A stretch of DNA of 51,001 bases from Planctomycetota bacterium (GTDB lineage Bacteria; Planctomycetota; J058), in contig JAHBXY010000056.1 in NCBI GenBank assembly GCA_019636275.1, positions 1 to 51,001 of the forward strand, written 5' to 3'. Under the pieces are notes generated by a model that was given only the letters and a program-made list of their open reading frames with translations, ran no database searches and had not been told where the DNA came from. The position numbers were made by a program, and so were the translations under genes. Positions 39,154 to 47,054 of this stretch are shown one piece after another. How positions within the stretch are numbered: position 1 is the first letter of the stretch; each line of letters begins with the position of its first letter.

Positions 39154-39399
39154 CGAGGGGGCACGTTGTAGCGCTGCGCGGCATCGCGCGCAACGGGTCG
39201 CGGGGAGGTCCAGTTCGTCGTGGAGCCTGTCGGCACACGGCGCTCCCGCCCGGGGCCTCCGCGCGATGCCGCGGCGGGAGAGAGGACCCGGGACGTCCAT
39301 GTTCTAGGGGACGTTCCGGGCGTTCGAAATGCGGCACTTTGTCGCACCACATGCGTCGGTGCCCGAAGCGGTTACGCGCGCGCCGGGGGGGGGTGACAG

Positions 39400-39960
39400 C
39401 TACGACGGTCCGTCGAGCGGGCGCGGGGCGACGCGCCGGCGCGGCCGGCTCAGCCGACGGAGGACCATCACGGAGCCCGCCGCCGCCCCGAGCGGGATCG
39501 CCAGGGACGCGAAGATGATCAGGAGAATCGAGGCGCCGCTGACGAAGTCGCGCGCGCCCTCGAGGCCGAGCACCCGGACGAGGACCATGGTGAGGATGCA
39601 CGAGAGGGGCAGCGCCAGGACGCCGACGACCGCCCCGACCGGCACGGCGATCGCGCGCAGGCGCGCCTCGCGAGCGTCCGTCGCCAGGCGCCGCACATAG
39701 CGCCCCGCGATGTCCTCGGCGAAGACCGTCCCCTGGCACACCGGGCAGCCCCTCGCCTGCCCCTCGGCCAGGCAGGCCATGTGCCACCGGGCGCCGCAGC
39801 CCGCGCAGCGGCTGATCGGCGTGCCGCGGCCGAGCGCCGCGGCGCAGAACGGGCAGCGGGTGCCGCGCCGGCCCGAGGTCACGTCGATCGGCAGGTCGTT
39901 GCGCACCGCGGGCGGCGGCACCGGTCGCGGCTTCTTCTCCTCGCGCGCGTCCTCGCTCAT
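39400..39960 (-). CDS. Zinc-ribbon/RING-like protein with two TM helices
   Basis: A 186-aa protein. After a basic Pro-rich N-terminus, residues about 36-75 hold a double-zinc pattern: CPFCAAALGRG, CAGCGARWHMACLAEG, CPVC, which is RING-like or zinc-ribbon-like (C-x2-C, C-x2-C, H-x2-C, C-x2-C). Two TM segments follow (IAVPVGAVVGVLALPLSCIL; FVSGASILLIIFASLAIPLG). The ATG at 39960 overlaps the desaturase stop (ATGA), so the genes are coupled. Bacterial membrane zinc-ribbon proteins of this kind are mostly uncharacterised. Confidence 0.72.
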   Translation of the reverse strand: MSEDAREEKKPRPVPPPAVRNDLPIDVTSGRRGTRCPFCAAALGRGTPISRCAGCGARWHMACLAEGQARGCPVCQGTVFAEDIAGRYVRRLATDAREARLRAIAVPVGAVVGVLALPLSCILTMVLVRVLGLEGARDFVSGASILLIIFASLAIPLGAAAGSVMVLRRLSRPRRRVAPRPLDGPS

Positions 39961-41567
39961 GGGCGCCAGCGGTTCCGGCCGCTCATGAGCTCGCGATACA
40001 GGTTGCGCCGCAGGGCCGCGCCGGCGGCGAACACCCCGGACAGCATGGCGCCGGCGATCCCGTGGCCGTTGCGCAGGCTCGCGCCGCAGAGGAACAGGCC
40101 CTTGACCTCGCAGGCGGCGCCCGGCCGCCGGTGGAGCGACTGGCCGGGCGTGAGCGCGATCCCGTAGGAGGTCCCGCCCGACGCGCGCGTGTAGCGCTCG
40201 TGCGTGAGCGGCGTGCTGACCTCCTGGAACACGACGCTCGCCCCGAGCCCGGGCAGGGCCCGCTCGGCCTGCGCGACCAGGCGCTCGGCGAAGGCGGCCT
40301 TGGCCTCGAGGTACGCCGGCGCGTCGCGGTAGGCGCCGCTGCGCCGGGCCTCGACGGTCGTCCCCCACGCCGCCGGGTCGGCGGGCGCGACCGTCATGAG
40401 CTGCAGGTTCGTGTGGCCGGGCGGCGCCAGGCGTGGCTCGTGGGGGTCCTTGAGCGAGGCCGTCGATACGTAGCAGAACGGCGCCTCGTGGAACCGCCCC
40501 TCGCGGGCGGCGGCGTACTGCCCCTCGAGGTCCGCGTCGGGGTAGACCCACAGGTTCGTGTTCGGCGCCCCCTCGGCGCGCAGGTCGCGCGAGAGGCCCA
40601 GGTAGACGACCCCCTGCGAGGGGGACATCTCGAAGCCTCGCGTGCGCTCGACCGTCCCCGGCCGCAGGTGCTCGGGGCCGACGAGGTCGAGGAGCGTGCG
40701 CTTGAGGTCGGCGTTGGAGATCACGACCGGCGCCCGCACGCGCAGGCGCCCGAGGTGGTGGCTCTCGAGGTCGACGCCCGTGACCCTGCGCCCCTCGACG
40801 ACGATCCGCGTCGCGCGCGTGAGCAGGAGCAGCGCCCCGCCCTGCCGCTCGATCGCGTCGGCCAGGCGGTCGGCGACCACCTGCCCGCCGCCCTGCGGGT
40901 AGTAGGCCCCCTGCGCGTAGTGGCCGACGACGATCGCGTGCATGAGGAGCGACGCGCGCGAGGGCGGCTGCGCGTAGGTCCCCGACTGCCCGGCGATCAC
41001 GGCGCGCAGCAGCGGGTCGCGCGTGCAGCCGTCGAGGAACTCCCCCAGCGCGCGCGGCGCGTGGCGCAGGGCCAGCCGCGCCCGCCACAGGCGCAGGAGC
41101 CAGCGGAACGCCCCGCCGGTGCCCTCGAGGAGGGTCCACGTCTCGCGCAGGAGCCGCACGTAGCGGTCGACCCCGGCCCGCTCGGCAGGGAACGCCTCGA
41201 CGAGCCGCTCGCGGTAGGCCTCGAAGCCCTTCGGCACGCGGAAGGTGAGCCCGGGGAAGAGCAGCGTGTCGAAGCCGTCGGGGTCGAGCTCGCGCCACTC
41301 GACGGGCGCCGCGCCGGCGAGGCGCAGGGCGCGCGGGACCATGCCGTCGGGGCCGCAGTCGCCCACGTAGTGCAGCCCCACGTCGAACAGCCAGCGCCGC
41401 CGGCGAAACACGGTCGTGTTGCCGCCGGCGACCGTGTGGCCGTCGACGACGAGCACCCGCTTGCCGGCGCGCGCCAGGAGGGCGCCCGCGGTCAGGCCGC
41501 CGACGCCGGCGCCGACGACCACCGCATCGAAGCGATCACGCTCGAGCCGCCGCCAGCGGTCAGTCAT
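39957..41567 (-). CDS. Carotenoid-desaturase/retinol-saturase-like FAD oxidoreductase
   Basis: A 536-aa flavoprotein of the CrtI / all-trans-retinol saturase group. The Rossmann motif is DAVVVGAGVGGLTAGALLARAG (about residues 13-34), with VVDGHTVAGGNTTVF after it. The middle has GHYAQGAYYPQGGGQVVADR and the C-terminal FAD motif FLCGASLRNGHGIAGAMLSG. It would oxidise or saturate a polyene or lipid-like substrate at the membrane; no phytoene synthase is in the window, so carotenoid synthesis is not shown. ATG at 41567; an upstream in-frame extension runs through the 99-bp repeats and is not credible. Confidence 0.85.
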   Translation of the reverse strand: MTDRWRRLERDRFDAVVVGAGVGGLTAGALLARAGKRVLVVDGHTVAGGNTTVFRRRRWLFDVGLHYVGDCGPDGMVPRALRLAGAAPVEWRELDPDGFDTLLFPGLTFRVPKGFEAYRERLVEAFPAERAGVDRYVRLLRETWTLLEGTGGAFRWLLRLWRARLALRHAPRALGEFLDGCTRDPLLRAVIAGQSGTYAQPPSRASLLMHAIVVGHYAQGAYYPQGGGQVVADRLADAIERQGGALLLLTRATRIVVEGRRVTGVDLESHHLGRLRVRAPVVISNADLKRTLLDLVGPEHLRPGTVERTRGFEMSPSQGVVYLGLSRDLRAEGAPNTNLWVYPDADLEGQYAAAREGRFHEAPFCYVSTASLKDPHEPRLAPPGHTNLQLMTVAPADPAAWGTTVEARRSGAYRDAPAYLEAKAAFAERLVAQAERALPGLGASVVFQEVSTPLTHERYTRASGGTSYGIALTPGQSLHRRPGAACEVKGLFLCGASLRNGHGIAGAMLSGVFAAGAALRRNLYRELMSGRNRWRP

Positions 41568-41580
41568 CGATGATGCGCTC

Positions 41581-41877
41581 GCGAGGGGCGGGCGATTGGA
41601 GGTCGTCCCGGACTCGCACGACCCGTCCCGTTCCGCCCGTCCCCATCGCTCGCTTGGTCGGGTCGGGCCAAGGCCCCCCGCGAGGGGCGGGCGATTGGAG
41701 GTCGTCCCGGACTCGCACGAACCGTCCCGCTCCGCCCGTCCCCATCGCTCGCTCGGTCGGGTCGGGCCAAGGCCCCCCGCGAGGGGCGGGCCATCGGTGC
41801 AAGGCCGGACACCCACGAACCGTCACGCTCCGCCCGTCCCCGTCGCTCGCTCGGTTGCGTCGGGCGAGGGCTCGGCC
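41581..41877. repeat. Three-copy 99-bp tandem repeat spanning the sirtuin 3' end
   Basis: Units begin GCGAGGGGCGGG at 41581, 41680 and 41779, exactly 99 bp apart. Copies 1 and 2 differ at only three positions that I counted; copy 3 is much more diverged and includes the last codons of the sirtuin gene. It fills most of the gap 41568-41822. The period is a multiple of three, so frames stay open through it. Confidence 0.9.
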
Positions 41878-42611
41878 GACGAGCGCTTCACGAGCTCGAC
41901 GAGCCGCGGCAGCGTCTCGCCGACCGGGCCGCGGACGAAGTGGTGCACGCGCCCGGCCAGGCTCAGCTCGGTCGGCTCGAGGTCGAACTGCACGACCGTG
42001 GCGCCGTGCTCGAACGCCAGGTGCGCGATCGACGCCGCCGGCCACACGACGGCCGACGTGCCGACGACCAGGCACACGTCGCAGGACCGGGCCAGGTCCT
42101 GAGCGCGGTGGAGCGTGGCCGCGGCGAGGACCTCACCGAAGAGCACGACGTCCGGTCGCTCGACCCCGCCGCAGGCGCAGCGGGGCACGCCCTCGACCGC
42201 GGCGACGTCGGCCTCGCGCCGCGCGCCGCAGCCGTCGCAGCGGAGCACCCCGGGCGTCCCGTGCAGCTCGAGCACCTCTCGGCTGCGGGCGCGGCGGTGC
42301 AGCCCGTCGACGTTCTGCGTGATCACGGCCTCCAGGCGCCCGACCCGCTCGAGCCAGGCGAGCGCCTCGTGGGCCGGGTTCGGCGCCACGCCGGCGCAGG
42401 TGGCGGCGAGCGCGCGGAACATGGCCCAGCAGCGGGCCGGGTCCTCGCGCAGGGCGTCGGCGGTGGCGTGCTCCTCGGGCGGGAAGCGGTCCCACAGGCC
42501 GCCGGCGCTCCGGAAGTCGGGGATCCCGCTCTCGACCGAGATCCCGGCCCCCGTCAGGGCGATCGCCCGGCGGGCGGTCAGGAGCGCGTCGGCGACGAGG
42601 TGCAGGCTCAC
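41823..42611 (-). CDS. cobB: Sir2-family NAD-dependent protein deacylase
   Basis: A 262-aa sirtuin that removes acyl groups from lysines using NAD. Motifs: GAGISVESGIPDFRSAGGLW (NAD loop), QNVDGLHRRAR with the catalytic environment, LHGTPGVLRCDGC with catalytic His, and zinc-binding Cys pairs CDGC and CAC about 20 residues apart; then VVLFGEVL and VVGTSAVVWPAA. The start GTG 42611 was preferred; GTG 42632 would add seven residues. TAGAGT lies 7 nt upstream, a possible -10 for a leaderless transcript. The last 18 codons lie in the third unit of the 99-bp repeat. Confidence 0.9.
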   Translation of the reverse strand: MSLHLVADALLTARRAIALTGAGISVESGIPDFRSAGGLWDRFPPEEHATADALREDPARCWAMFRALAATCAGVAPNPAHEALAWLERVGRLEAVITQNVDGLHRRARSREVLELHGTPGVLRCDGCGARREADVAAVEGVPRCACGGVERPDVVLFGEVLAAATLHRAQDLARSCDVCLVVGTSAVVWPAASIAHLAFEHGATVVQFDLEPTELSLAGRVHHFVRGPVGETLPRLVELVKRSSAEPSPDATERATGTGGA

Positions 42612-42676
42612 GGGCCCGACTCTACCAGCCACCTAAGTCGCCGTGCCCGAGGCACTCGCGAGCTCCTCCGGAATCC

Positions 42677-42703
42677 TGTCGATCCGACCGGGCCCCGTCC
42701 GTC
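42677..42703 (+). promoter_or_regulatory. Candidate ECF42-type promoter
   Basis: TGTCGA (42677-42682), a 17-nt spacer, CGTC (42700-42703), about 24 nt before the DGPF-protein ATG. From memory, ECF42-group sigma factors recognise TGTCGA at -35 and CG(A/T)C-like at -10, usually in front of their own DGPF operon. That is the layout here, which suggests autoregulation. The spacing and both half-sites are read directly; the consensus is recalled. Confidence 0.55.
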
Positions 42704-42726
42704 ATGGTGCCAGAGGAGACGGAGCC

Positions 42727-43083
42727 ATGCCCCGCTACATGCTGCTGCTGCACGAATCGACCACCCAGGACGAGGACCTCGGCCCCGAGGAGATCCAGGC
42801 CATCATCGCCCGCTACGTGGCCTGGTCCGACGCCCTGCGCGCGCAGGGCAAGCTGCTCGGCGGCGAGAAGCTCAAGGACCGAGGCGGCCGCGTCCTGCGC
42901 CGCAAGGGCGACGAGGTGGTGGTGCGCGACGGCCCCTACGCCGAGGCCAAGGAGCTGATCGGCGGCTACTTCCTGCTCGAGGCCACCGACGAGGCCGAGG
43001 CGGTCGCGCTGGCGCGGACCTGCCCGCACCTCGAGCTGTGCGGCACGGTCGAGGTGCGCGAGATCGAGGAGGTGACCCAGTGA
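42727..43083 (+). CDS. YCII/DGPF-domain protein
   Basis: A 118-aa protein of the YCII-related (DGPF) family: MPRYMLLLHES at the start, VAWSDALRAQGKLLGGEKL, the signature VVVRDGPYAEAKELIGGYFL (DGPY in place of DGPF, about residues 66-85), and CPHLELCGTVEVREI. Members form small ferredoxin-like dimers; those encoded with ECF42 sigma factors are targets or partners whose biochemistry is unknown. ATG at 42727 preceded by GAGGAGAC. The TGA overlaps the GTG of the next gene (GTGA). Confidence 0.9.
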   Translation: MPRYMLLLHESTTQDEDLGPEEIQAIIARYVAWSDALRAQGKLLGGEKLKDRGGRVLRRKGDEVVVRDGPYAEAKELIGGYFLLEATDEAEAVALARTCPHLELCGTVEVREIEEVTQ

Positions 43084-43802
43084 GCCGCCGGTGGCTGTGG
43101 CTCCTGCCGCTCGTCGCCGCCCTCGCCCGGGCCGGCGAGCCGGCAGGCCTGCGCGAGGGCCCGGTCGTCGACGTGCGCGGGACCCCCGTTCAGGTCCACC
43201 TGTGGGCGCTCCCCGGCGACGCGGGCGACCTCGAGCTGGTCGAGGTGGAGCCGGGCCTGTTCATCGGTCGCCACGAGGTCACGCGCCGGGCCTACGCGGC
43301 CTTCTGCCGGGCCACCGGCCGCGAGATGCCGCCGGGCGCCGGCGACGACCACCCCGTCGCCGACGTGACCTGGGAGGAGGCCCGCGCCTTCTGCGCCTGG
43401 GCCGGGCTGGCGCTGCCGCGCGAGGCGGAGTGGGAGCGCGCCGCGCGCGGCCGCGACCCGCGCCGCTTCCCCTGGGGCGACCAGGCGGGTGAGGGCCGGG
43501 GCAACTTCTGCGACGCGGACTGCCCGGAGGACTTCGAGTGGAAGGAGGCCGACGTCCGCGACGGCTTCGCCTACACGGCGCCGGTCGGCAGCTTCCCGGC
43601 CGGCGCGGCGCCCTGCGGCGCGCTCGACATGGCCGGCAACGTGTGGGAGTGGTGCGAGGACGAGGCCGGCCGCGGCGCGCGCGCGGCGCGCGGCGGCGGG
43701 TGGTGCAGCCCGCGGGTCGCCGGGCAGGTGACCTTCCGCCACGCCTTCCCGCCCGGGACGCGCTGGGCGGGGCTCGGCTTCCGCCCCGTCAAGCGCCCGT
43801 GA
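43080..43802 (+). CDS. Exported formylglycine-generating-enzyme-like (SUMF1/FGE) protein
   Basis: A 240-aa protein with an N-terminal signal peptide (RRWLWLLPLVAALARA) and an FGE-sulfatase / SUMF1 domain: VEVEPGLFIGRHEVTRRAYAAF, VADVTWEEARAFCAW, LPREAEWERAARG, FPWG, DMAGNVWEWCED and GGGWCSP, ending with GLGFRPVKR. It is short for the family and the catalytic Cys pair of true FGE is not evident; many such proteins are adaptors or sulfoxide-type enzymes (EgtB/PvdO-like). It starts by GTGA overlap with the DGPF gene and ends by GTGA overlap with the sigma gene, so it is locked inside the ECF42 operon. Confidence 0.85.
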   Translation: MSRRWLWLLPLVAALARAGEPAGLREGPVVDVRGTPVQVHLWALPGDAGDLELVEVEPGLFIGRHEVTRRAYAAFCRATGREMPPGAGDDHPVADVTWEEARAFCAWAGLALPREAEWERAARGRDPRRFPWGDQAGEGRGNFCDADCPEDFEWKEADVRDGFAYTAPVGSFPAGAAPCGALDMAGNVWEWCEDEAGRGARAARGGGWCSPRVAGQVTFRHAFPPGTRWAGLGFRPVKRP

Positions 43803-45064
43803 GCGAGGTCGCGGGGCACGTCGACCACCTGTTCCGCCGCGAGGCCGGCCGCCTCGTGGCGGCGCTCACGCGCGCGCTGGGCCCCGAGCACCTCGACCTG
43901 GCCGAGGACGTCGTGCACGAGGCCATGTTCGCGGCCCTGCGCACCTGGCCCGTGCGCGGGCTCCCCGACGACCCGGTCGCCTGGCTCGCGCGCGCCGCCC
44001 GGAACCGTGCGCTGGACGAGGTGCGCCACCGGGCGATGACCGAGCGCACGGCCGAGGCGGTCGCGCGGCGGCTCGCGCCGCGCGCCTCGCCGGCCGGGGA
44101 CGAGGGCCCGCCCGACGACGTCCTGCGCATGCTCTTCATGGGCTGCCACCCGGCCCTGCCGCGCGACGGCCGGCTGGCGCTGACGCTCAAGGCGGTCGCC
44201 GGCCTCGGCGTGGGCGAGATCGCCCGCGCGTTCCTGCTCACGCCGGACGCCGTGGCCCAGCGCCTCGTGCGCACCAAGCGCCTCGTGCGCGAGCTGGGAA
44301 TCGCCTTCGAGCTGCCGCCGCCGGCCGAGCTGCCGGCGCGGCTCGACGCGGTGCTCGAGGTGCTCTACGCCCTGTTCAACGAGGGCCACGTGGCCCACGC
44401 CGGCGAGGACCTCGTCCGGCCCGACCTGTGCGACGACGCCCTGCGCCTCGCCGGGCTCCTCACGGCGCTGCCCGCGACCGACCGCCCCGAGGTCCACGCG
44501 GCGCTGGCGCTCATGCACCTCGTGCGCGCGCGCCAGCCCGCGCGCACGGGGCCCACGGGCGAGCTCGTGCCGCTCGCCGACCAGGACCGCGCCGCGTGGG
44601 ACCGCGCCCACCTGGCGCGCGGGCTCCGCCACCTCGCGCGCAGCGCCGCGGGGGACGTCCTCACGCGCTACCACCTCGAGGCCGAAATCGCCGCCTGTCA
44701 CGCCACGGCGCCCTCCGACGCCGCGACGGACTGGCCGAGGATCCTCGATCGTTACGACGCCCTCCTGGCCCTCTCGCCACCCTGGGCCCCCTCGCCCGTC
44801 GTCACGCTCAACCGCGCCGTGGCCCTGGCCCGCGTCGCGGGCCCGGCGGCCGCGATCGCCGAGGTCGAGCGCCTGCGCGCCGGCGGCGCGCTCGACCGCT
44901 ACCACCTGCTGCCGGCGACGCTCGCGGCGCTCTGGGACCAGGCCGGAGCGCCGGCGCGCGCGGCGCCGCTCTACGCCGAGGCCCTCACCCTCCCCTGCAC
45001 GACCCCCGAGCGGCGGCTGCTCGAGGCGCGGCTCGCGCGGGCCCGCCGGCGAGAGGCGCCCTGA
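43799..45064 (+). CDS. ECF42-group sigma factor with C-terminal helical extension
   Basis: A 421-aa sigma-70 factor. Region 2 (about residues 8-75; LAEDVVHEAMFAALRTWPVR, WLARAARNRALDEVRHR) and region 4 (about 115-165; KAVAGLGVGEIARAFLLTP with AVAQRLVRTKRLVRE) are followed by about 250 residues of helical repeats. These include LDAVLEVLYALFNEGHVAHA (typical of DUF6596), LCDDALRLAGLLTAL, and a TPR-like tail. This extension is the mark of the ECF42 group, which lacks a classical anti-sigma factor. GTG at 43799 overlaps the FGE stop. The DGPF gene two genes upstream supports the group assignment. Confidence 0.9.
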   Translation: MSEVAGHVDHLFRREAGRLVAALTRALGPEHLDLAEDVVHEAMFAALRTWPVRGLPDDPVAWLARAARNRALDEVRHRAMTERTAEAVARRLAPRASPAGDEGPPDDVLRMLFMGCHPALPRDGRLALTLKAVAGLGVGEIARAFLLTPDAVAQRLVRTKRLVRELGIAFELPPPAELPARLDAVLEVLYALFNEGHVAHAGEDLVRPDLCDDALRLAGLLTALPATDRPEVHAALALMHLVRARQPARTGPTGELVPLADQDRAAWDRAHLARGLRHLARSAAGDVLTRYHLEAEIAACHATAPSDAATDWPRILDRYDALLALSPPWAPSPVVTLNRAVALARVAGPAAAIAEVERLRAGGALDRYHLLPATLAALWDQAGAPARAAPLYAEALTLPCTTPERRLLEARLARARRREAP

Positions 45065-45073
45065 CCGGCGAGC

Positions 45074-45967
45074 TCACAGGCGGCGCGTGCGCGCGTCCGT
45101 CCGCGCGGTGACCGCCGCCGCGAGCGCCCGCGCCACCTCGAGCCCCGTCGGCCGCTCGTCGGGGTCGCCCGCGAGGCAGCGCACGCACAAGGCGTCGAGC
45201 TCGGGCGGCACCCCCGGCAGCGTCCGGGCGGGGCTCGGCGGCGGGATGCGCCCCGCGCGGAGCATCTGCTGGGAGCTGACGACGTCGTTCGTCCGGCCCT
45301 TGAACGGCAGCTCGCCCGTGAGCACCGCGTAGAGCATCACGCCCAGCGAGAACACGTCGGCCGGCGGTCCGGCGCGCTTGGCATCGACCATCTGCTCGGG
45401 CGCCATGTAGACGAGCGTGCCCATCGTCATGCCGCTGCCGGTCAGGCTGCCGAGGTGCGCGAGCTCCGAGTCGGGCGGCGCGTCGACGACCTTCGCCAGG
45501 CCGAAGTCGGCCAGGAACACCTCGCCGTCGCGCCGGCGCACGAGGACGTTCGCCGGCTTGAGGTCGCGGTGCACGACCCCGAGGACGTGCGCGTCGCCGA
45601 CGCGCTCGGCCGCGAGCGCCAGCCGCTCCAGCCGCGCCGGCAGCGGCCCGTTGACGAGGTCCAGCTCGTCGGCGTCCTCGACCAGGTCCATGACCAGGAA
45701 CAGCGCCTGCGCGCCGTGGCGGCCCCAGTCGCGCACGCGCACGAAGCCGCGCGGCGCCTTGCCCAGGTAGTGCGCGATCGCCGCCTCGCGGCGGAAGCGC
45801 GCCTCGAACTCCTCCCAGCCCACGCCCGACGGCATGGCCAGCTTGAGCGCCAGCCGACCGCCGCCGCCCTCCTGCGTGTCGGTCGCCTCCCACACGGCGC
45901 TCATGCCGCCCTCGCCGACCATGCGCTCGAGGCGGTAGCGGTCCGCGATCAGCACACCGGGCTTCAT
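45074..45967 (-). CDS. Soluble Hanks-type Ser/Thr protein kinase
   Basis: A 297-aa kinase with little beyond the kinase domain. Glycine loop MVGEGGMSAVWEA, VAIK equivalent LALKLAMP, catalytic VVHRDLKPANVLV, DFG as ADFGLAKV, activation-loop end MTMGTLVYMAPEQ, and the LGVMLYAVLTGELPF helix. No TM segment, so it is cytosolic; only a short basic tail follows. ATG at 45967 with AGGGGGG upstream. It is convergent with the ECF42 operon (9-nt gap), a position that makes a functional tie possible but unproven. Confidence 0.93.
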   Translation of the reverse strand: MKPGVLIADRYRLERMVGEGGMSAVWEATDTQEGGGGRLALKLAMPSGVGWEEFEARFRREAAIAHYLGKAPRGFVRVRDWGRHGAQALFLVMDLVEDADELDLVNGPLPARLERLALAAERVGDAHVLGVVHRDLKPANVLVRRRDGEVFLADFGLAKVVDAPPDSELAHLGSLTGSGMTMGTLVYMAPEQMVDAKRAGPPADVFSLGVMLYAVLTGELPFKGRTNDVVSSQQMLRAGRIPPPSPARTLPGVPPELDALCVRCLAGDPDERPTGLEVARALAAAVTARTDARTRRL

Positions 45968-46109
45968 GTCGAGCCCCCCTGGCGCCCGAGCCTACCCTGG
46001 TCGGCCCCGATGCAAGAACCAGCCGCGCGCCGCCGTCCTCCGAGATGGGTGGTTCGGGGCCGCGCCGCGTGCGCACCCGTCAAACACGCGTCTGAACGGA
46101 GGACGGGTC

Positions 46110-46859
46110 GTGACGCGACGCGCCGCGCCCCCGCAGGGGGCCTTCACGCTCATCGAGGTCCTCGCCGTCATGGCGATCGTCGGCCTCCTCTTCGCGTTCC
46201 TCCTGCCGGCGCTCGGGCAGGCGCGCAAGCGGTCCGCGCGCGCGCGCTGCTGGGCCGAGGTCGAGCGCCTCGGGCTGGCCCTCGCGTCCTACGAGGCCGA
46301 CACGCGCCTCCTCCCCCGGCTGGCCCCTCGCAGCGGGCCCGGCCTGTTCTTCGACGACGCGCCGGCCCTGTGCGCCGCCTTGCTGCACGCGCCCGCGGCC
46401 TCGACCGGCGGCGGTCCGGGCGGCCCCTACGTCACCTGGTCGATCCCGCTCGGGCGCGTCGTCGACCGCAGCCGCCTGGAGCCCGCGACCATGGGCACGG
46501 ACGGCGAGACCGGCGTCGTGGCCCTCGGCCCGGCCGACCTCCAGCGGGCCCGGTTCGCCGACTTCCAGGCGCAGCACGGCCCGCGCGCGGCCGAGCCGCT
46601 CGTGCTCCTCTCCCCCTGGGGCAACCCGTACCACTACCGCGAGTGGGCCAGCGTGCCGTCGGCGACCCGGGAGGCGCTCGAGCGCGACCCGCCCGCGCGC
46701 GTCGGCTTCTCGCTGCCGCCGGGGTCGTGCGACGACCCGCCGGTCGCGGGCCCCGTCCTGGACGCGCCGCGCGGCCGCTACCAGCTCTGGTCGAACGGCC
46801 CGAACGGGATCAACGAGTTCGGCGAGGGCGACGACGTCGCGAGCTGGCGAGGGCTCTGA
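46110..46859 (+). CDS. Type II secretion/type IV pilin-like pseudopilin
   Basis: A 249-aa protein with a class III prepilin leader: a short basic N-terminus, then G followed by AFTLIEVLAVMAIVGLLFAF (processing after the Gly at about 10; Glu at +5), the helix that pilins pack in the fibre. The C-terminal region contains LLSPWGNPYHYREWASVP and LWSNGPNGINEFGEGDD, as in GspG-type pseudopilins that bind calcium near the C-terminus. GTG at 46110 follows GGAGGACGG. No other secretion genes are adjacent, a common situation for planctomycete pseudopilins. Confidence 0.83.
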   Translation: MTRRAAPPQGAFTLIEVLAVMAIVGLLFAFLLPALGQARKRSARARCWAEVERLGLALASYEADTRLLPRLAPRSGPGLFFDDAPALCAALLHAPAASTGGGPGGPYVTWSIPLGRVVDRSRLEPATMGTDGETGVVALGPADLQRARFADFQAQHGPRAAEPLVLLSPWGNPYHYREWASVPSATREALERDPPARVGFSLPPGSCDDPPVAGPVLDAPRGRYQLWSNGPNGINEFGEGDDVASWRGL

Positions 46860-46897
46860 CGGGCGAGCGGCCCCTCGCGGACCACCCGCCCGCCCAT

Positions 46898-46970
46898 GCG
46901 CCCGGGGCGACTCGAACGCCCAGCCTAGAACTTAGAAGGTTCTTGCTCTGTCCAGTTGAGCTACGGGCGC
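46898..46970 (-). tRNA. tRNA-Arg (anticodon UCU)
   Basis: A full cloverleaf of 73 nt on the minus strand. A 7-bp acceptor stem GCGCCCG/CGGGCGC, D-arm GCTC/GAGC, anticodon stem AGAAC/GTTCT with loop CTTCTAA giving anticodon TCT, variable AGGCT, and T-arm GGGCG-TTCGAGT-CGCCC. The 3' CCA is not encoded. Decodes AGA (and AGG), codons that are rare in a genome this rich in GC. Confidence 0.96.
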
Positions 46971-47054
46971 GCAGATGAGGAGTCTAGCGCCCCCCCTGGA
47001 CCCGGCAAGGCGCGGGGGCTTTCACCCGGCTGGGCGCTGGCGTACGCTCCCGGC

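Noticed and set aside
41568..41816. N-terminal extension of the FAD oxidoreductase through the 99-bp repeats
   Set aside because: The open frame exists only because the period is a multiple of three; the FAD-binding motif begins soon after ATG 41567, as in the family.
41581..41877. CRISPR or phage attachment repeats
   Set aside because: Units are directly adjacent with no spacers, and no integrase or tRNA target is present.
46860..47054. Integrated element at the tRNA-Arg gene
   Set aside because: No integrase, direct repeat of the tRNA 3' end or composition change was seen around it.
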